Assembly: GCA_003490025.1 (NCBI GenBank)
Contig: DNJC01000096.1
Location: forward strand, 1 to 60,859
DNA: 60,859 nucleotides
Source: Geobacter sp.
GTDB lineage: Bacteria > Desulfobacterota > Desulfuromonadia > Geobacterales > Geobacteraceae
Direction: 5' to 3'
Part shown: positions 1-9,114 of the stretch, piece by piece
Numbering within the stretch: position 1 is the stretch's first letter
Layout of the letters: the number at the start of each line of letters is the position of its first letter
Program-made: the position numbers and the translations under genes
The notes under the pieces: model-generated
What the model was told of the DNA's origin: nothing
Database searches by the model: none
What the model saw: only the letters and a program-made list of their open reading frames with translations

Positions 1-1
1 G

Positions 2-1417
2 GTGATCATCACCGGCCAGGTCCCCACCGCCCTGATCGGCAACGACGCCTTCCAGGAGGCGGACATCATCGGGATCACCCGCCCCTGCACCAAGCACAAC
101 TTCCTGGTGAAGGACGTCAAAGACCTTCCGCTGATCATGAAGAAGGCCTTCTACATCGCCCGCACCGGCCGCCCCGGCCCGGTCCTCGTCGACCTCCCGA
201 AAGACGTCCAGATGGCCCAGGCCGAGTTCAAGTACCCCGAGACGGTCGAGATCCGCGGCTACAAGCCGACCGTGGAGGGACATCCGAAGCAGATCGAGAA
301 GGCCGTCGCCATGATCATGCAGGCGAAGAAGCCGGTGCTCTACGTCGGCGGCGGCGCCATCCTCGGCAACGCGGCGGCCGAACTGACCGCCCTCGCCAAG
401 AGACTAGGCATCCCGGTCACCACCACGCTGATGGGACTCGGCTCCTTCCCCGAGGACGACCCGCAGTCGCTCGGCCTCCTCGGCATGCACGGCACCTACT
501 ACGCCAACATGGCCGTCTCCCACTGCGACGTCCTGATCGCCATCGGCGCCAGGTTCGACGACCGCGTCACCGGCAAGATCGCCTCCTTCGCACCGCACGC
601 GAAGATCGTGCACGTCGACGTCGACCCCACCTCCATCAAGAAGAACGTCCGCGTCGACCTTCCCATAGTCGGCGACGTGCGCGACGTCCTGGGCCGGATG
701 CTCAAGGTCGCCGATGAGAGCGGGGAGGACGCGGCGGAACGCCAGAAGGCCCTCGCCCCCTGGATCGCCGAGATCTCCGGCTGGAAAGAGAAGCATCCCA
801 TGGCGTACAAGCAGTCCACCTCCGTGATCAAGCCGCAGTACGTCATCCAGAGGCTGCGCGCGCTCTCCGATCCGGACGCCATCGTCGCCACCGACGTAGG
901 CCAGCACCAGATGTGGACCGCCCAGTTCTTCGGCTTCACCACCCCCCGGACGCTCCTCTCCTCCGGCGGGCTCGGGACCATGGGCTACGGCCTTCCCGCC
1001 GCGATGGGGGCCCAGGCAGGCTGCCCGGACCGCCAGGTCATGGCGATCTGCGGCGACGGCGGCTTCCAGATGAACCTGCAGGAACTCGCCACCATCGTGC
1101 AGAACAAGCTCAACGTGAAGATCGTCATCCTGAACAACAACTTCCTCGGCATGGTGCGTCAGTGGCAGGAACTCTTCTTCGACAAGCGCTACTCCCAGAC
1201 CTGCATGGAGCTTCCCATCGACTTCATCAAGCTGGCCGAGGCGTTCGGCGCCACCGGGCTGCAGGCGACCAGGGTGGATGAGGTCGACGAGGTCATCAAG
1301 AAGGGATTCGCCACCCCCGGTCCGGTCCTCATGGAGTTCAAGATCGCCCGCGAGGAGAAGGTGCTCCCGATGGTCCCGGCCGGCGCGTCACTGACCGAGA
1401 TGGTGCTCGCGAGTTAG
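2..1417 (+). CDS. ilvB: Acetolactate synthase large subunit, 5' end missing
   Basis: Catalytic subunit of acetohydroxyacid synthase (thiamine-diphosphate dependent), the first common step of valine, leucine and isoleucine synthesis in the cytoplasm. The 471 visible residues match the central and C-terminal parts of the roughly 565-residue family. They include the middle domain with RFDDRVTGK near residue 180 and the ThDP/Mg motif starting GDGGFQMN near residue 350 and closing with NNN, followed by the FLGMVRQWQ segment typical of acetolactate synthases. The N-terminal ThDP-activating glutamate lies outside the window, so the first in-frame Met here is not the real start. The regulatory subunit ilvN follows 241 bases downstream. 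The identification is secure; only the 5' end is unknown. Confidence 0.96.
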   Translation: MIITGQVPTALIGNDAFQEADIIGITRPCTKHNFLVKDVKDLPLIMKKAFYIARTGRPGPVLVDLPKDVQMAQAEFKYPETVEIRGYKPTVEGHPKQIEKAVAMIMQAKKPVLYVGGGAILGNAAAELTALAKRLGIPVTTTLMGLGSFPEDDPQSLGLLGMHGTYYANMAVSHCDVLIAIGARFDDRVTGKIASFAPHAKIVHVDVDPTSIKKNVRVDLPIVGDVRDVLGRMLKVADESGEDAAERQKALAPWIAEISGWKEKHPMAYKQSTSVIKPQYVIQRLRALSDPDAIVATDVGQHQMWTAQFFGFTTPRTLLSSGGLGTMGYGLPAAMGAQAGCPDRQVMAICGDGGFQMNLQELATIVQNKLNVKIVILNNNFLGMVRQWQELFFDKRYSQTCMELPIDFIKLAEAFGATGLQATRVDEVDEVIKKGFATPGPVLMEFKIAREEKVLPMVPAGASLTEMVLAS

Positions 1418-1446
1418 CCGAGTGACAGCGGCGACGGTGTGAACCA

Positions 1447-1474
1447 AATTGACAATTGACGATTGACAATTGAC
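1447..1474 (+). repeat. Array of four 7-bp units (NATTGAC), copy A
   Basis: Four contiguous heptamers: AATTGAC, AATTGAC, GATTGAC, AATTGAC. The unit phase is exact. The array lies in the ilvB-ilvN gap and is the reverse complement in design of the array at 1615-1642, so the two could pair in a transcript. A third copy precedes leuD at 11593-11620. Confidence 0.85.
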
Positions 1475-1567
1475 GACGTTTCTCTCGTCGATTGGCTCGT
1501 CAGTATTGGTTCGGGCCTTCAGTCGAGGCTGGGTACCGCAGCACTCACACTAATCAATAAGCGCGTT

Positions 1568-1642
1568 GTCAATTGCCACTGTCAATTGCCAATCGCCTTT
1601 CGACTCAGCGCGTTGTCAATTGTCCATTGTCAATTGTCAATT
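1568..1642 (+). repeat. Heptamer array in reverse orientation (GTCAATT), copy B
   Basis: Two single GTCAATT heptamers at 1568-1574 and 1581-1587 precede a contiguous four-unit array at 1615-1642: GTCAATT, GTCCATT, GTCAATT, GTCAATT. Read on the minus strand this is AATTGAC, AATTGAC, AATGGAC, AATTGAC, the same four-unit plan as copy A with the same deviating third unit. The array ends 16 bases before the ilvN start codon, so it overlaps the likely translation-initiation region. Confidence 0.85.
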
Positions 1643-1658
1643 GCCTTTGGAGGGTTTT

Positions 1659-2150
1659 ATGAGACATACCATAGCAGTTCTGGTCGAGAACGAATTCGGC
1701 GTCCTCTCCCGCGTGGTCGGCCTGTTTTCCGGCCGCGGCTTCAACATAGACTCGCTCACCGTCGCGCCAACCAACGACGAGACCCTTTCCCGCATCACCG
1801 TCGTCACCCGCGGTGACGAACAGATCATCGAGCAGATCACGAAGCAGCTCAACAAGCTGATCGACGTGATAAAAGTCATCGATTTCGAGCCGGAGAGCGC
1901 GATCGAGCGCGAGATGGTCCTGGTCAAGGTCTCTGCCGAGGACAACAGCCGCGCCGAGGTGCTGAGGATCGCGGACATCTTCCGCGCCAAGGTCATCGAC
2001 GTGACCCCCAAGTCCTACACCCTCGAGGCCACCGGCACCCCTGCCAAGGTGAGCGCCATGGTGGAACTCCTCCGTCCGCTCGGCCTGAAGGAACTGGTCA
2101 GCACCGGCCCCGTCGTCATCGGACGCGGCGCCAAGGGATGGAAAGGGTAG
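1659..2150 (+). CDS. ilvN: Acetolactate synthase small (regulatory) subunit
   Basis: Regulatory partner of IlvB that binds valine and other effectors for feedback inhibition. The 163-residue length is normal for the family. The N-terminal ACT domain (about residues 1-75) is recognisable from HTIAVLVENEFGVLSRVVGL followed by FSGRGFNIDSLTVAPT, and the C-terminal small-subunit domain ends in VSTGPVVIGRG. The ATG at 1659 was chosen over the longer frame from 1566 because a TTTGGAGGG ribosome-binding site sits just upstream and the ACT domain starts immediately. Translation upstream of 1659 would only read the heptamer repeats. ilvC, which follows ilvN in many relatives, is not in the 296 bases before psd. 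Confidence 0.97.
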   Translation: MRHTIAVLVENEFGVLSRVVGLFSGRGFNIDSLTVAPTNDETLSRITVVTRGDEQIIEQITKQLNKLIDVIKVIDFEPESAIEREMVLVKVSAEDNSRAEVLRIADIFRAKVIDVTPKSYTLEATGTPAKVSAMVELLRPLGLKELVSTGPVVIGRGAKGWKG

Positions 2151-2157
2151 AGAAACA

Positions 2158-2193
2158 GATAAAGATTAAGATTAAGATTAAGATTGAGGTTGA
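2158..2193 (+). repeat. Six-unit 6-bp tandem repeat (GATTAA type)
   Basis: Six contiguous hexamers just after the ilvN stop: GATAAA, three perfect GATTAA, then GATTGA and GGTTGA. The decay at both ends suggests an old slippage array. It begins 7 bases after the ilvN stop codon; no function is evident. Confidence 0.8.
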
Positions 2194-2266
2194 GACCGAG
2201 GCCCGAGTAAAACCTGTTAAAACAGCGGGTTACGCTCTTGGTGCAAGGGCTGCTGCTTCTTTTCAT

Positions 2267-2296
2267 TTGCATGAAAGGCCGTTTTCGAGCTATACT
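2267..2296 (+). promoter_or_regulatory. Candidate sigma-70 promoter for psd-pssA
   Basis: TTGCAT (2267-2272), an 18-base spacer and TATACT (2291-2296) lie about 150 bases before the psd start. The rest of the 2151-2446 gap shows no gene. Confidence 0.4.
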
Positions 2297-2446
2297 CCCG
2301 CGTTGGTGTGGAGACTGTCCCGAACTCGGCCTTTTTTCCGTCCGGGCGCTCCTGCCACGGCTGGGCCGCTCGTCGCCGCCTTCAAATGCAGTTTTGCGGG
2401 TGATCCGGAGTCGCCTTTTCCCGAGAATACTTACAAGAGGTAATAG

Positions 2447-3106
2447 ATGCGCAACACGAATACCCCGATTGCAGCAGAGGGGTACCCTTTCATCGCCGGA
2501 TTCGCCGCCGTAACCGCTCTTCTTGGCCTGCCGGGACAGTACCTGCACCCAGGCTTCTTCTTTCCCGCCGGCATCTTCATGTTCCTGACCATCTTCACCC
2601 TCTTCTTCTTCCGGAATCCCGAGCGGAGCACCCCCGGCAACGAGAACTGGGTGGTAGCCCCCGCCGACGGCGTGGTGATATTTTCCGGCGAGACGACCGA
2701 GCCGCACACCTCGACGCAGATGGAAAAGATCAGCATCTTCATGTCGGTCTTCAACGTCCACGTGAACCGCGCCCCGATCAGCGGCAAGGTGCTGGACGGC
2801 TTCTACACCAAGGGGAAGTTCTACGACGTAAGGGACGAGCGCGCGACTTTCGAGAACGAGCAGCAGGGGCTGGTGCTGGAGACCGCGACCGGCGCCAGGA
2901 TGGTGGTGGTGCAGGTGGCCGGGCTGATCGCTCGCCGCATCGTCTGCTACGCCAAGGTGGGGGATCTGCTGACCCGGGGGCGCAGGTACGGCCTGATACG
3001 CTTCGGTTCCAGGCTCGACATCTACCTCCCGCTGGGGACCCGGGTGAAGGTCTCCATGGGACAGAAGACGGTGGCCGGAGAAACCGTACTGGGGATACTG
3101 CCGTGA
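2447..3106 (+). CDS. psd: Phosphatidylserine decarboxylase, short type
   Basis: Converts phosphatidylserine to phosphatidylethanolamine at the inner membrane. The protein is self-processed into alpha and beta chains with a pyruvoyl cofactor. At 219 residues it belongs to the short (PSD-A type) family. The cleavage site is visible as RFGS, with Gly187-Ser188 the predicted scission point. Hydrophobic segments near residues 15-33 and 38-55 should anchor it in the membrane. FNVHVNRAP near residue 105 is a conserved family segment. The ATG follows an AAGAGG ribosome-binding site. The stop overlaps the GTG start of pssA (GTGA), placing two consecutive steps of phosphatidylethanolamine synthesis in one coupled operon. 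Confidence 0.95.
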   Translation: MRNTNTPIAAEGYPFIAGFAAVTALLGLPGQYLHPGFFFPAGIFMFLTIFTLFFFRNPERSTPGNENWVVAPADGVVIFSGETTEPHTSTQMEKISIFMSVFNVHVNRAPISGKVLDGFYTKGKFYDVRDERATFENEQQGLVLETATGARMVVVQVAGLIARRIVCYAKVGDLLTRGRRYGLIRFGSRLDIYLPLGTRVKVSMGQKTVAGETVLGILP

Positions 3107-3891
3107 GTGAAGAGAGACCGAAGCTGGAAAGGGAAGGAATGCGCCGGGGGATCTACATACTCCCCAACCTGTTCACCGCTGGGAGCCTCTTCGCAGGCTT
3201 TTACTGCATGGTTTCCACCGTCAACGGCGACTACCGGTCGGCGGCGCTCTGGATACTCGCCTCCTCCATCTTCGACGGCCTGGACGGCAAGGTGGCCCGG
3301 CTGACCGGCACATCGAGCAAGTTCGGCGTGGAGTTCGATTCGCTGGCCGACGTCGTCTCCTTCGGCGCCGCGCCCGGGCTTCTCATGTACTGCTGGGCCC
3401 TCAGGCCCTTCGGCCGCCTCGGCTGGCTGGCCGGCTTCCTGTTCCTCGTCTGCGCCGCGCTCCGTCTGGCCCGCTTCAACGTGCAGGTAGACACGGTGGA
3501 AAGCAAGCGCTTCGTGGGGCTGCCGACTCCGGCCGCAGCCTCCATGGTTTCCGCCACCGTACTCTTCTTCTTCCACATGGGGTGGCCGAGTTCCTACATC
3601 AAGCTCGCCACACTGGTGCTGATCTACTTCCTGGCGCTTCTCATGGTCTCCAATGTCCGCTACTACTCCTTCAAGGACCCGAGCCTCATCAAGCGGCAGC
3701 CCTTCGCCTTCCTGGTGCTGGCGGTCTTGCTCCTGATCGTGATCGCCGCAGAGCCGGTGCTGATGCTGTTCACCATCTTCATCTGCTACATCCTCTCCGG
3801 TCCGGTCGGTTTCGTCATCGGTTACCCGAGAAGGCGCAGACTGGAGAAGGCGATGCACCGGGGACACGAGGGGATCAAGAGGAACCAGTAA
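3103..3891 (+). CDS. pssA: CDP-diacylglycerol--serine O-phosphatidyltransferase
   Basis: Makes phosphatidylserine from CDP-diacylglycerol and serine, supplying the substrate of the overlapping psd product. The CDP-alcohol phosphatidyltransferase signature DG(x2)AR(x8)G(x3)D(x3)D is complete, with Asp61, Gly62, Ala65, Arg66, Gly75, Asp79 and Asp83. Several transmembrane helices fill the rest of the 262 residues, which is normal for the membrane-integral Bacillus-type enzyme. The GTG start at 3103 overlaps the psd stop by four bases, indicating translational coupling. The C-terminal tail is basic (PRRRRLEKAMHRGH). Confidence 0.96.
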   Translation: MSEERPKLEREGMRRGIYILPNLFTAGSLFAGFYCMVSTVNGDYRSAALWILASSIFDGLDGKVARLTGTSSKFGVEFDSLADVVSFGAAPGLLMYCWALRPFGRLGWLAGFLFLVCAALRLARFNVQVDTVESKRFVGLPTPAAASMVSATVLFFFHMGWPSSYIKLATLVLIYFLALLMVSNVRYYSFKDPSLIKRQPFAFLVLAVLLLIVIAAEPVLMLFTIFICYILSGPVGFVIGYPRRRRLEKAMHRGHEGIKRNQ

Positions 3892-3896
3892 CGGCC

Positions 3897-3938
3897 GTTC
3901 AAGGTTCAATGTTCAAAGTTCAATGTTGTAAGTTCGAA
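3897..3938 (+). repeat. Six-unit 7-bp tandem repeat (GTTCAAN)
   Basis: Six contiguous heptamers directly after pssA: GTTCAAG, GTTCAAT, GTTCAAA, GTTCAAT, GTTGTAA, GTTCGAA. The period is the same as in the AATTGAC arrays near ilvN and leuD, but the unit sequence differs. Confidence 0.85.
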
Positions 3939-3962
3939 GCGGCATTCCTGCCGCGATTCGCC

Positions 3963-4000
3963 GCCCTCACCCCCGCCCCTCTCCCGGAGGGCGAGGGGAA
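3963..4000 (+). repeat. CCCTCACCCC-type intergenic palindrome
   Basis: A GC-rich dyad made of a CCCTCACCCCCGCCCCTCTC arm and a GAGGGCGAGGGG arm. Related copies occur at 47395-47431 and 47469-47507, and looser ones at 18938-18977 and 19854-19888. This looks like a dispersed REP-like family. Confidence 0.65.
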
Positions 4001-4049
4001 CTGACAACGACGTTTCGAACACAAATCGTACTCCACTTACAAAAACCCC

Positions 4050-4079
4050 TTGACAGCCGTCGGGGGTTTTCCCTATTAT
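4050..4079 (+). promoter_or_regulatory. Sigma-70 promoter of the leuA T-box transcript
   Basis: A consensus TTGACA (4050-4055) and TATTAT (4074-4079) are separated by 18 bases, placing transcription start near 4086, just before the T-box leader. Confidence 0.75.
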
Positions 4080-4086
4080 CGACCGA

Positions 4087-4357
4087 AATGTAAAGGCAGT
4101 GACGAGGAGTAGTAGCCTTTCCCTTCCCCCACAGAGAGCCGGTGCTTGGTGCGAACCGGTGAGGAAGCAGGTGAACTCGCCTTTGAGCCGTCGTGGTGAA
4201 AACAGCCGTTCTACTTTGGTGGAGCGCCTTTCTAGCCATGAACGTCCGCCCGCGTAAAGGGTGCAAGAGGTCCGCCGCACGGCGGATGAACGAGGGTGGT
4301 ACCGCGGAAGCTCACAGAGCCTTCGCCCCTTATTGGGGCGGAGGCTTTTTTTATTTT
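4087..4357 (+). promoter_or_regulatory. Leucine-specific T-box riboswitch upstream of leuA
   Basis: The leader senses uncharged tRNA-Leu and lets transcription pass its terminator. Visible elements in order are an AGTAGTAG segment near the 5' base of stem I, an AGAGAG bulge, the stem I apex with GGTGCTTGGTGCGAACC, and the specifier loop GTGAACTCGCCTTTGAG where CTC reads as a leucine codon. The conserved T-box AGGGTGGTACCGCGG lies at 4293-4307, followed by the terminator at 4318-4357. The 3' end is about 130 bases before leuA. T-box control of leuA in delta-proteobacteria is established; the specifier choice is inferred from its position and from the regulated gene. Confidence 0.93.
4318..4357 (+). 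terminator. T-box regulatory terminator
   Basis: A 12-bp stem (AGCCTTCGCCCC / GGGGCGGAGGCT, with one G-T pair) and a five-base loop are followed by a run of T. It is the off-state hairpin of the leucine T-box. Confidence 0.93.
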
Positions 4358-4485
4358 CGGCAACCATTCGGCTCATGAAGCTGACTAACCCGCACTGGCA
4401 ATCGCAGAGATCTCTGTTTTAATTAGCAGTTGCGGGTCAGGGCAACTAATCTCAGGCAGCCTAACCATCGACAGGGGGAGCGCAA

Positions 4486-6033
<1,548 letters not shown>

Positions 6034-6056
6034 AAAAGTCGACATAAGTAAGGGAA

Positions 6057-6090
6057 AGGGAAGCCTCCAAACGGGGCTTCCCTTTTTCTT
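6057..6090 (+). terminator. Rho-independent terminator after leuA
   Basis: AGGGAAGCC / GGCTTCCCT stem with a 9-base loop and a TTTTTCTTT tail, starting 24 bases after the leuA stop. Confidence 0.9.
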
Positions 6091-6250
6091 TACATTTTTT
6101 CACTGTTTTTTATTATTCCGCTGTGCAATGCTACGAAATCCTTTGCTTTTAAGGCAATCTCGTTGTTTTTGTTGCAAAACCTGGGCTGCTTCTTAAACTA
6201 CTTCCATCTGTTTGGAACGACTATATCTGGAACATCGGAGAGGATACGTC

Positions 6251-6718
6251 ATGAGAGTACTGCTGCTCGGCATTCTCTGCGCCACCGCGGGATTGGGTTT
6301 CGCAGCTTCACCCTCCTGGCAGGGTTTCGGCTTCGACGGAAGCGGTTTCACCAAGGGTGGCGCCTCCGGCGTCATACAGGTGAGGGATGGGTATCTCCCG
6401 GTGCCCGGCAAGTCTGTGGTGCGCGAGGATCAGCTCCCTGAAGCAACCGGAGCCATGGCGGTTTTCTGCTTCCAGCAGCGCTCCGGCGGGAAGCTCAGGC
6501 CGCAGGGAGGGGCGTCCCCCATGGCGGGCATGCTGGTGACCATAACCGGGGACTCCATGACTGTCGCCGGTCGCACCGACGCGAGCGGCTACCTGGTGCT
6601 CGCGCTTCCTCCTGGTAGTTACGACGTCCGCCTTGCCGGCGTGACGAAGAAGTGGGTGGTGGATAAACAAAAGACGGCGCTGGTGGCGCTTAGGGGCGGC
6701 AAAAGGATGGGCGATTAA
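6251..6718 (+). CDS. Small secreted protein with carboxypeptidase-regulatory-like domain
   Basis: A 155-residue protein with a clear signal peptide (MRVLLLGILCATAGLGFAA), hence exported. The C-terminal half (about residues 85-145) reads as a small beta-sandwich of the carboxypeptidase-regulatory-like type, with VTITGDSMTVAGRTDASGYL followed by LPPGSYDVRL. Such domains usually serve as rigid spacers or adhesion modules. The ATG at 6251 was preferred over the frame from 6212 because GGAGAGG lies 8 bases upstream and the signal peptide starts there. Its stop overlaps the start of the metalloprotease gene by one base (TAATG), so the two are probably co-translated and work together outside the cell. 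The role is unknown. Confidence 0.8.
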   Translation: MRVLLLGILCATAGLGFAASPSWQGFGFDGSGFTKGGASGVIQVRDGYLPVPGKSVVREDQLPEATGAMAVFCFQQRSGGKLRPQGGASPMAGMLVTITGDSMTVAGRTDASGYLVLALPPGSYDVRLAGVTKKWVVDKQKTALVALRGGKRMGD

Positions 6719-8553
6719 TGGACATATCACTTCTGCTGCGAACGGTGCTCCTCTCCCTTCTTCTTCCTGCGCTCGCCTCAGCGGCGGCCCTGGACGATTA
6801 CTACCTTTCACAGTTCAACAAGCAGTCGAAGCTGAACAAGACGCTCAGCGCGGTAGTCGGGGTGGAGACGGTACAGGCTGAGCGCTGCCGCACCCCTCTC
6901 TACCGCAGCCTGAAGCGGGACTGGAGTTCCCTGGAGCCCGCCACCCGTCAGGTGCTGGGGAAGTACGTGGCGAGGCCGGTTTTAAGCGGTCAGCTTTCGG
7001 ACACCTCCGCGCCGACCTACAACTCTGCGGGCGGTCATTTCACCATCCATTACACCAGGACCCTGCCCGATGCCCCCGACCTGACCGATGCGGATAGCGA
7101 TGGTGTACCGGACTGGGTGGAGCGGGTGGCGGCGGTCTTTGACCAGGTCTACGCCACCGAGGTGACATCGATGGGGTACCGGCCTCCGCCGGTCACCAGG
7201 TACGACATCTATCTCTTGGATCTCACCGGCGATAGCGCCTACGGGTTCACCACCGACGACGGCGCGCCGAGCGGCTCGAACCTCTCCGTCGTGAGTTACA
7301 TCGAGATAGACAAGGCCTTCACCGATCCGATGTTCACCGTCAACGGCAGGTACACCTCCGACCAGATGCTCCAGGTCACCGCCGCCCACGAGTTCCATCA
7401 CGCCATCCAGTTCGGGTACAACTACTATTTCGAGTTCTGGTATGCCGAGGTCACCTCCACCTGGATGGAGGACGAGGTCTACGACTCGGTGAACCAGCTC
7501 TACAGCTACCTGCCAAAATATGTCCCGGTTGCCGGAAGCGTCTCGCTCAACGGGCCGCTCGGCAACAACTCCGAGTACGGTCGCTGGATCTTCAACCGGT
7601 CCCTCGTCGAAGGTCACAGCGGCGCGGTGGTTCGCTCCGCCTGGGAGAAGCTCGGCACCCTGAGCCCCGGCAGCAGCCCGACCACCAGCACCGGCGACAT
7701 CCAGATGACGCCGGTCCTTGACACCGTGATCGCCAACTCCTACGGCAGCACCCTGTCGGCCGACTTCTTCGGCTTCGCCAGGCGGATCTATGCCAGGGAC
7801 TGGACCAGCCATACCGGCGAAGTCTCGCAGATCCCTGCCCATGCCAACACCGGCAGCTACTCCAGCTATCCCGTCACCGCTGCATCGCTGCCGGCTCCCA
7901 GCGTGACCCTGCCACGCTACACCTTCGTCTTCCATAAATTCGTCCCGACGGCGAGCGTGCCGACGCTGAATATATGGGTGACCAAAACCAGCGGCATGCA
8001 GAGCGCCGTGTTCAAGAAATCGGGTGGGGCTGTCAGCGAGGTCGCCGCCAACGTGGGGGGGACCTCGTACACGGTGAGCGGGTTCGGCGGCATGAGTTCG
8101 GTGAACGACGAGGTGGTGCTGCTGATAGCCAACACCACGAACGTCGACAACCACCAGGCGAACTTCAGCACCGACGGGAGCGGGGGTGTCGTTCAGGACC
8201 CCGTCACCGCTGCGGCCGGCGGTGGCGGGGGAGGGTGCTTCATCGCGACTGCCGCGTACGGGAGCTACCTCCATCCCAAGGTCGCGCAGCTGAGGAGCTT
8301 CAGGGACCGCTACCTCATGACCAACGCCCCCGGGCGCCTGTTCGTTTCGCTTTACTACAGGGTCAGCCCGCCGATCGCCAGGGTGATCGCCGGGCATGAG
8401 TGGATGAAGGGCGGGGTGCGGCTGGTGTTGCTGCCGCTTGTTCTTGCGGTGCAGCATCCGGCGGAGGCGCTGTTGCTGATTCTCATGCTGGCAGTGGTGG
8501 CGGGGTGGCGGCTGGCGCGGCGGCAACGGTTCGTGGTGGAAGAAAGTTTGTAG
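6718..8553 (+). CDS. MXAN_6640-type secreted metalloprotease with C-terminal CFI-box anchor
   Basis: A putative exported zinc metalloprotease of 611 residues. It has an N-terminal signal peptide (residues 1-23), the segment DADSDGVPDWVERV near residue 122 that resembles a thrombospondin-3-type calcium loop, and a catalytic HEFHH motif (His224, Glu225, His228) preceded by LQVTAA, as in the MXAN_6640 family. A six-glycine linker leads to a C-terminal CFIATAAYGSYLHP box starting at Cys507, a polar stretch, and hydrophobic segments near residues 560-598 ending in basic residues (RLARRQR). That layout suggests C-terminal sorting or membrane retention. Protease activity is inferred from the motif only. 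The start overlaps the preceding stop. Confidence 0.85.
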   Translation: MDISLLLRTVLLSLLLPALASAAALDDYYLSQFNKQSKLNKTLSAVVGVETVQAERCRTPLYRSLKRDWSSLEPATRQVLGKYVARPVLSGQLSDTSAPTYNSAGGHFTIHYTRTLPDAPDLTDADSDGVPDWVERVAAVFDQVYATEVTSMGYRPPPVTRYDIYLLDLTGDSAYGFTTDDGAPSGSNLSVVSYIEIDKAFTDPMFTVNGRYTSDQMLQVTAAHEFHHAIQFGYNYYFEFWYAEVTSTWMEDEVYDSVNQLYSYLPKYVPVAGSVSLNGPLGNNSEYGRWIFNRSLVEGHSGAVVRSAWEKLGTLSPGSSPTTSTGDIQMTPVLDTVIANSYGSTLSADFFGFARRIYARDWTSHTGEVSQIPAHANTGSYSSYPVTAASLPAPSVTLPRYTFVFHKFVPTASVPTLNIWVTKTSGMQSAVFKKSGGAVSEVAANVGGTSYTVSGFGGMSSVNDEVVLLIANTTNVDNHQANFSTDGSGGVVQDPVTAAAGGGGGGCFIATAAYGSYLHPKVAQLRSFRDRYLMTNAPGRLFVSLYYRVSPPIARVIAGHEWMKGGVRLVLLPLVLAVQHPAEALLLILMLAVVAGWRLARRQRFVVEESL

Positions 8554-8568
8554 GAGATAGCGGAGGTT

Positions 8569-8622
8569 GATCGCGGCAGGAATGATCGGACGCTGTTGTA
8601 GGAGCGGCATTCTTGCCGGGAT
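8569..8622 (+). repeat. TGTAGGAGCGGCATT dispersed repeat, diverged pair
   Basis: GATCGCGGCAGGAATG (8569-8584) and a 26-base TGTAGGAGCGGCATT...GCCGGGAT copy (8597-8622) are the two arms, in swapped order, of the near-perfect palindrome at 15775-15838. Confidence 0.75.
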
Positions 8623-8629
8623 CTTTTTA

Positions 8630-8675
8630 TAAAAACAAAAAAGGCCCCGCCGGAATCGCTCCGGCGGGGCCTTTT
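8630..8675 (-). terminator. Terminator of the cold-shock gene, probably bidirectional
   Basis: A 14-bp perfect stem (AAGGCCCCGCCGGA / TCCGGCGGGGCCTT) with a five-base loop. On the minus strand it is followed by a long T tract; on the plus strand the T run is short, but it may also end the protease transcript. Confidence 0.9.
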
Positions 8676-8691
8676 GCTGTAGCTAAGGTGA

Positions 8692-8895
8692 TTAGCCCAG
8701 TTTCTTTACGTTTGCTGCCTGCAGACCCTTCGGCCCATTGGTCACGTCGAAGGAGACAGCCTCGCCCTCAGCCAGGGACTTGAAGCCTTCCCCGGTGATT
8801 GCGGAGAAGTGCACGAACACGTCCTCGCCGTTGTCCTGCTCGATGAAGCCGAATCCTTTTGCGTCGTTAAACCATTTTACTTTGCCCTGTGCCAT
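8692..8895 (-). CDS. cspA: Cold-shock family RNA-binding protein
   Basis: A 67-residue single OB-fold protein that binds single-stranded nucleic acid and acts as an RNA chaperone. It starts MAQGKVKWFNDAKGFGFIEQ, which holds the RNP1 motif KGFGFI, followed by the RNP2 motif DVFVHFSAI; the family end VTNGPKGLQAANVKKL is intact. The ATG at 8895 follows AAGGAGG on the minus strand, so the longer frame to 8988 is rejected. A leader of roughly 145 bases separates it from a candidate promoter at 9048-9076, as is common for csp genes whose mRNA leader responds to temperature. Whether this copy is cold-induced or constitutive cannot be read here. Confidence 0.97.
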   Translation of the reverse strand: MAQGKVKWFNDAKGFGFIEQDNGEDVFVHFSAITGEGFKSLAEGEAVSFDVTNGPKGLQAANVKKLG

Positions 8896-9047
8896 TTTCC
8901 TGCCTCCTTTTTGGTGCCTCCGGAACTCTGCCGGATCTACGTTTGATGCTGCAATTTCCGGAGAGTTCTTTCGCTGGAGATGGCCCAAAGCAGGAATGTC
9001 TTTGGCTTTTCAACGCTACAAACTTCCGAAACCAGCTGCTGGGGTAA

Positions 9048-9076
9048 AAATTAACATCGTATAATAACCTTGTCAA
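9048..9076 (-). promoter_or_regulatory. Candidate promoter of the cold-shock gene
   Basis: On the minus strand a consensus TTGACA (9071-9076) is followed 17 bases later by TAATTT (9048-9053). It would give a leader of about 145 bases. Confidence 0.5.
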
Positions 9077-9114
9077 GAAAATATTTTCATAACGCCTTTT
9101 TTGTGGACCGGCTC

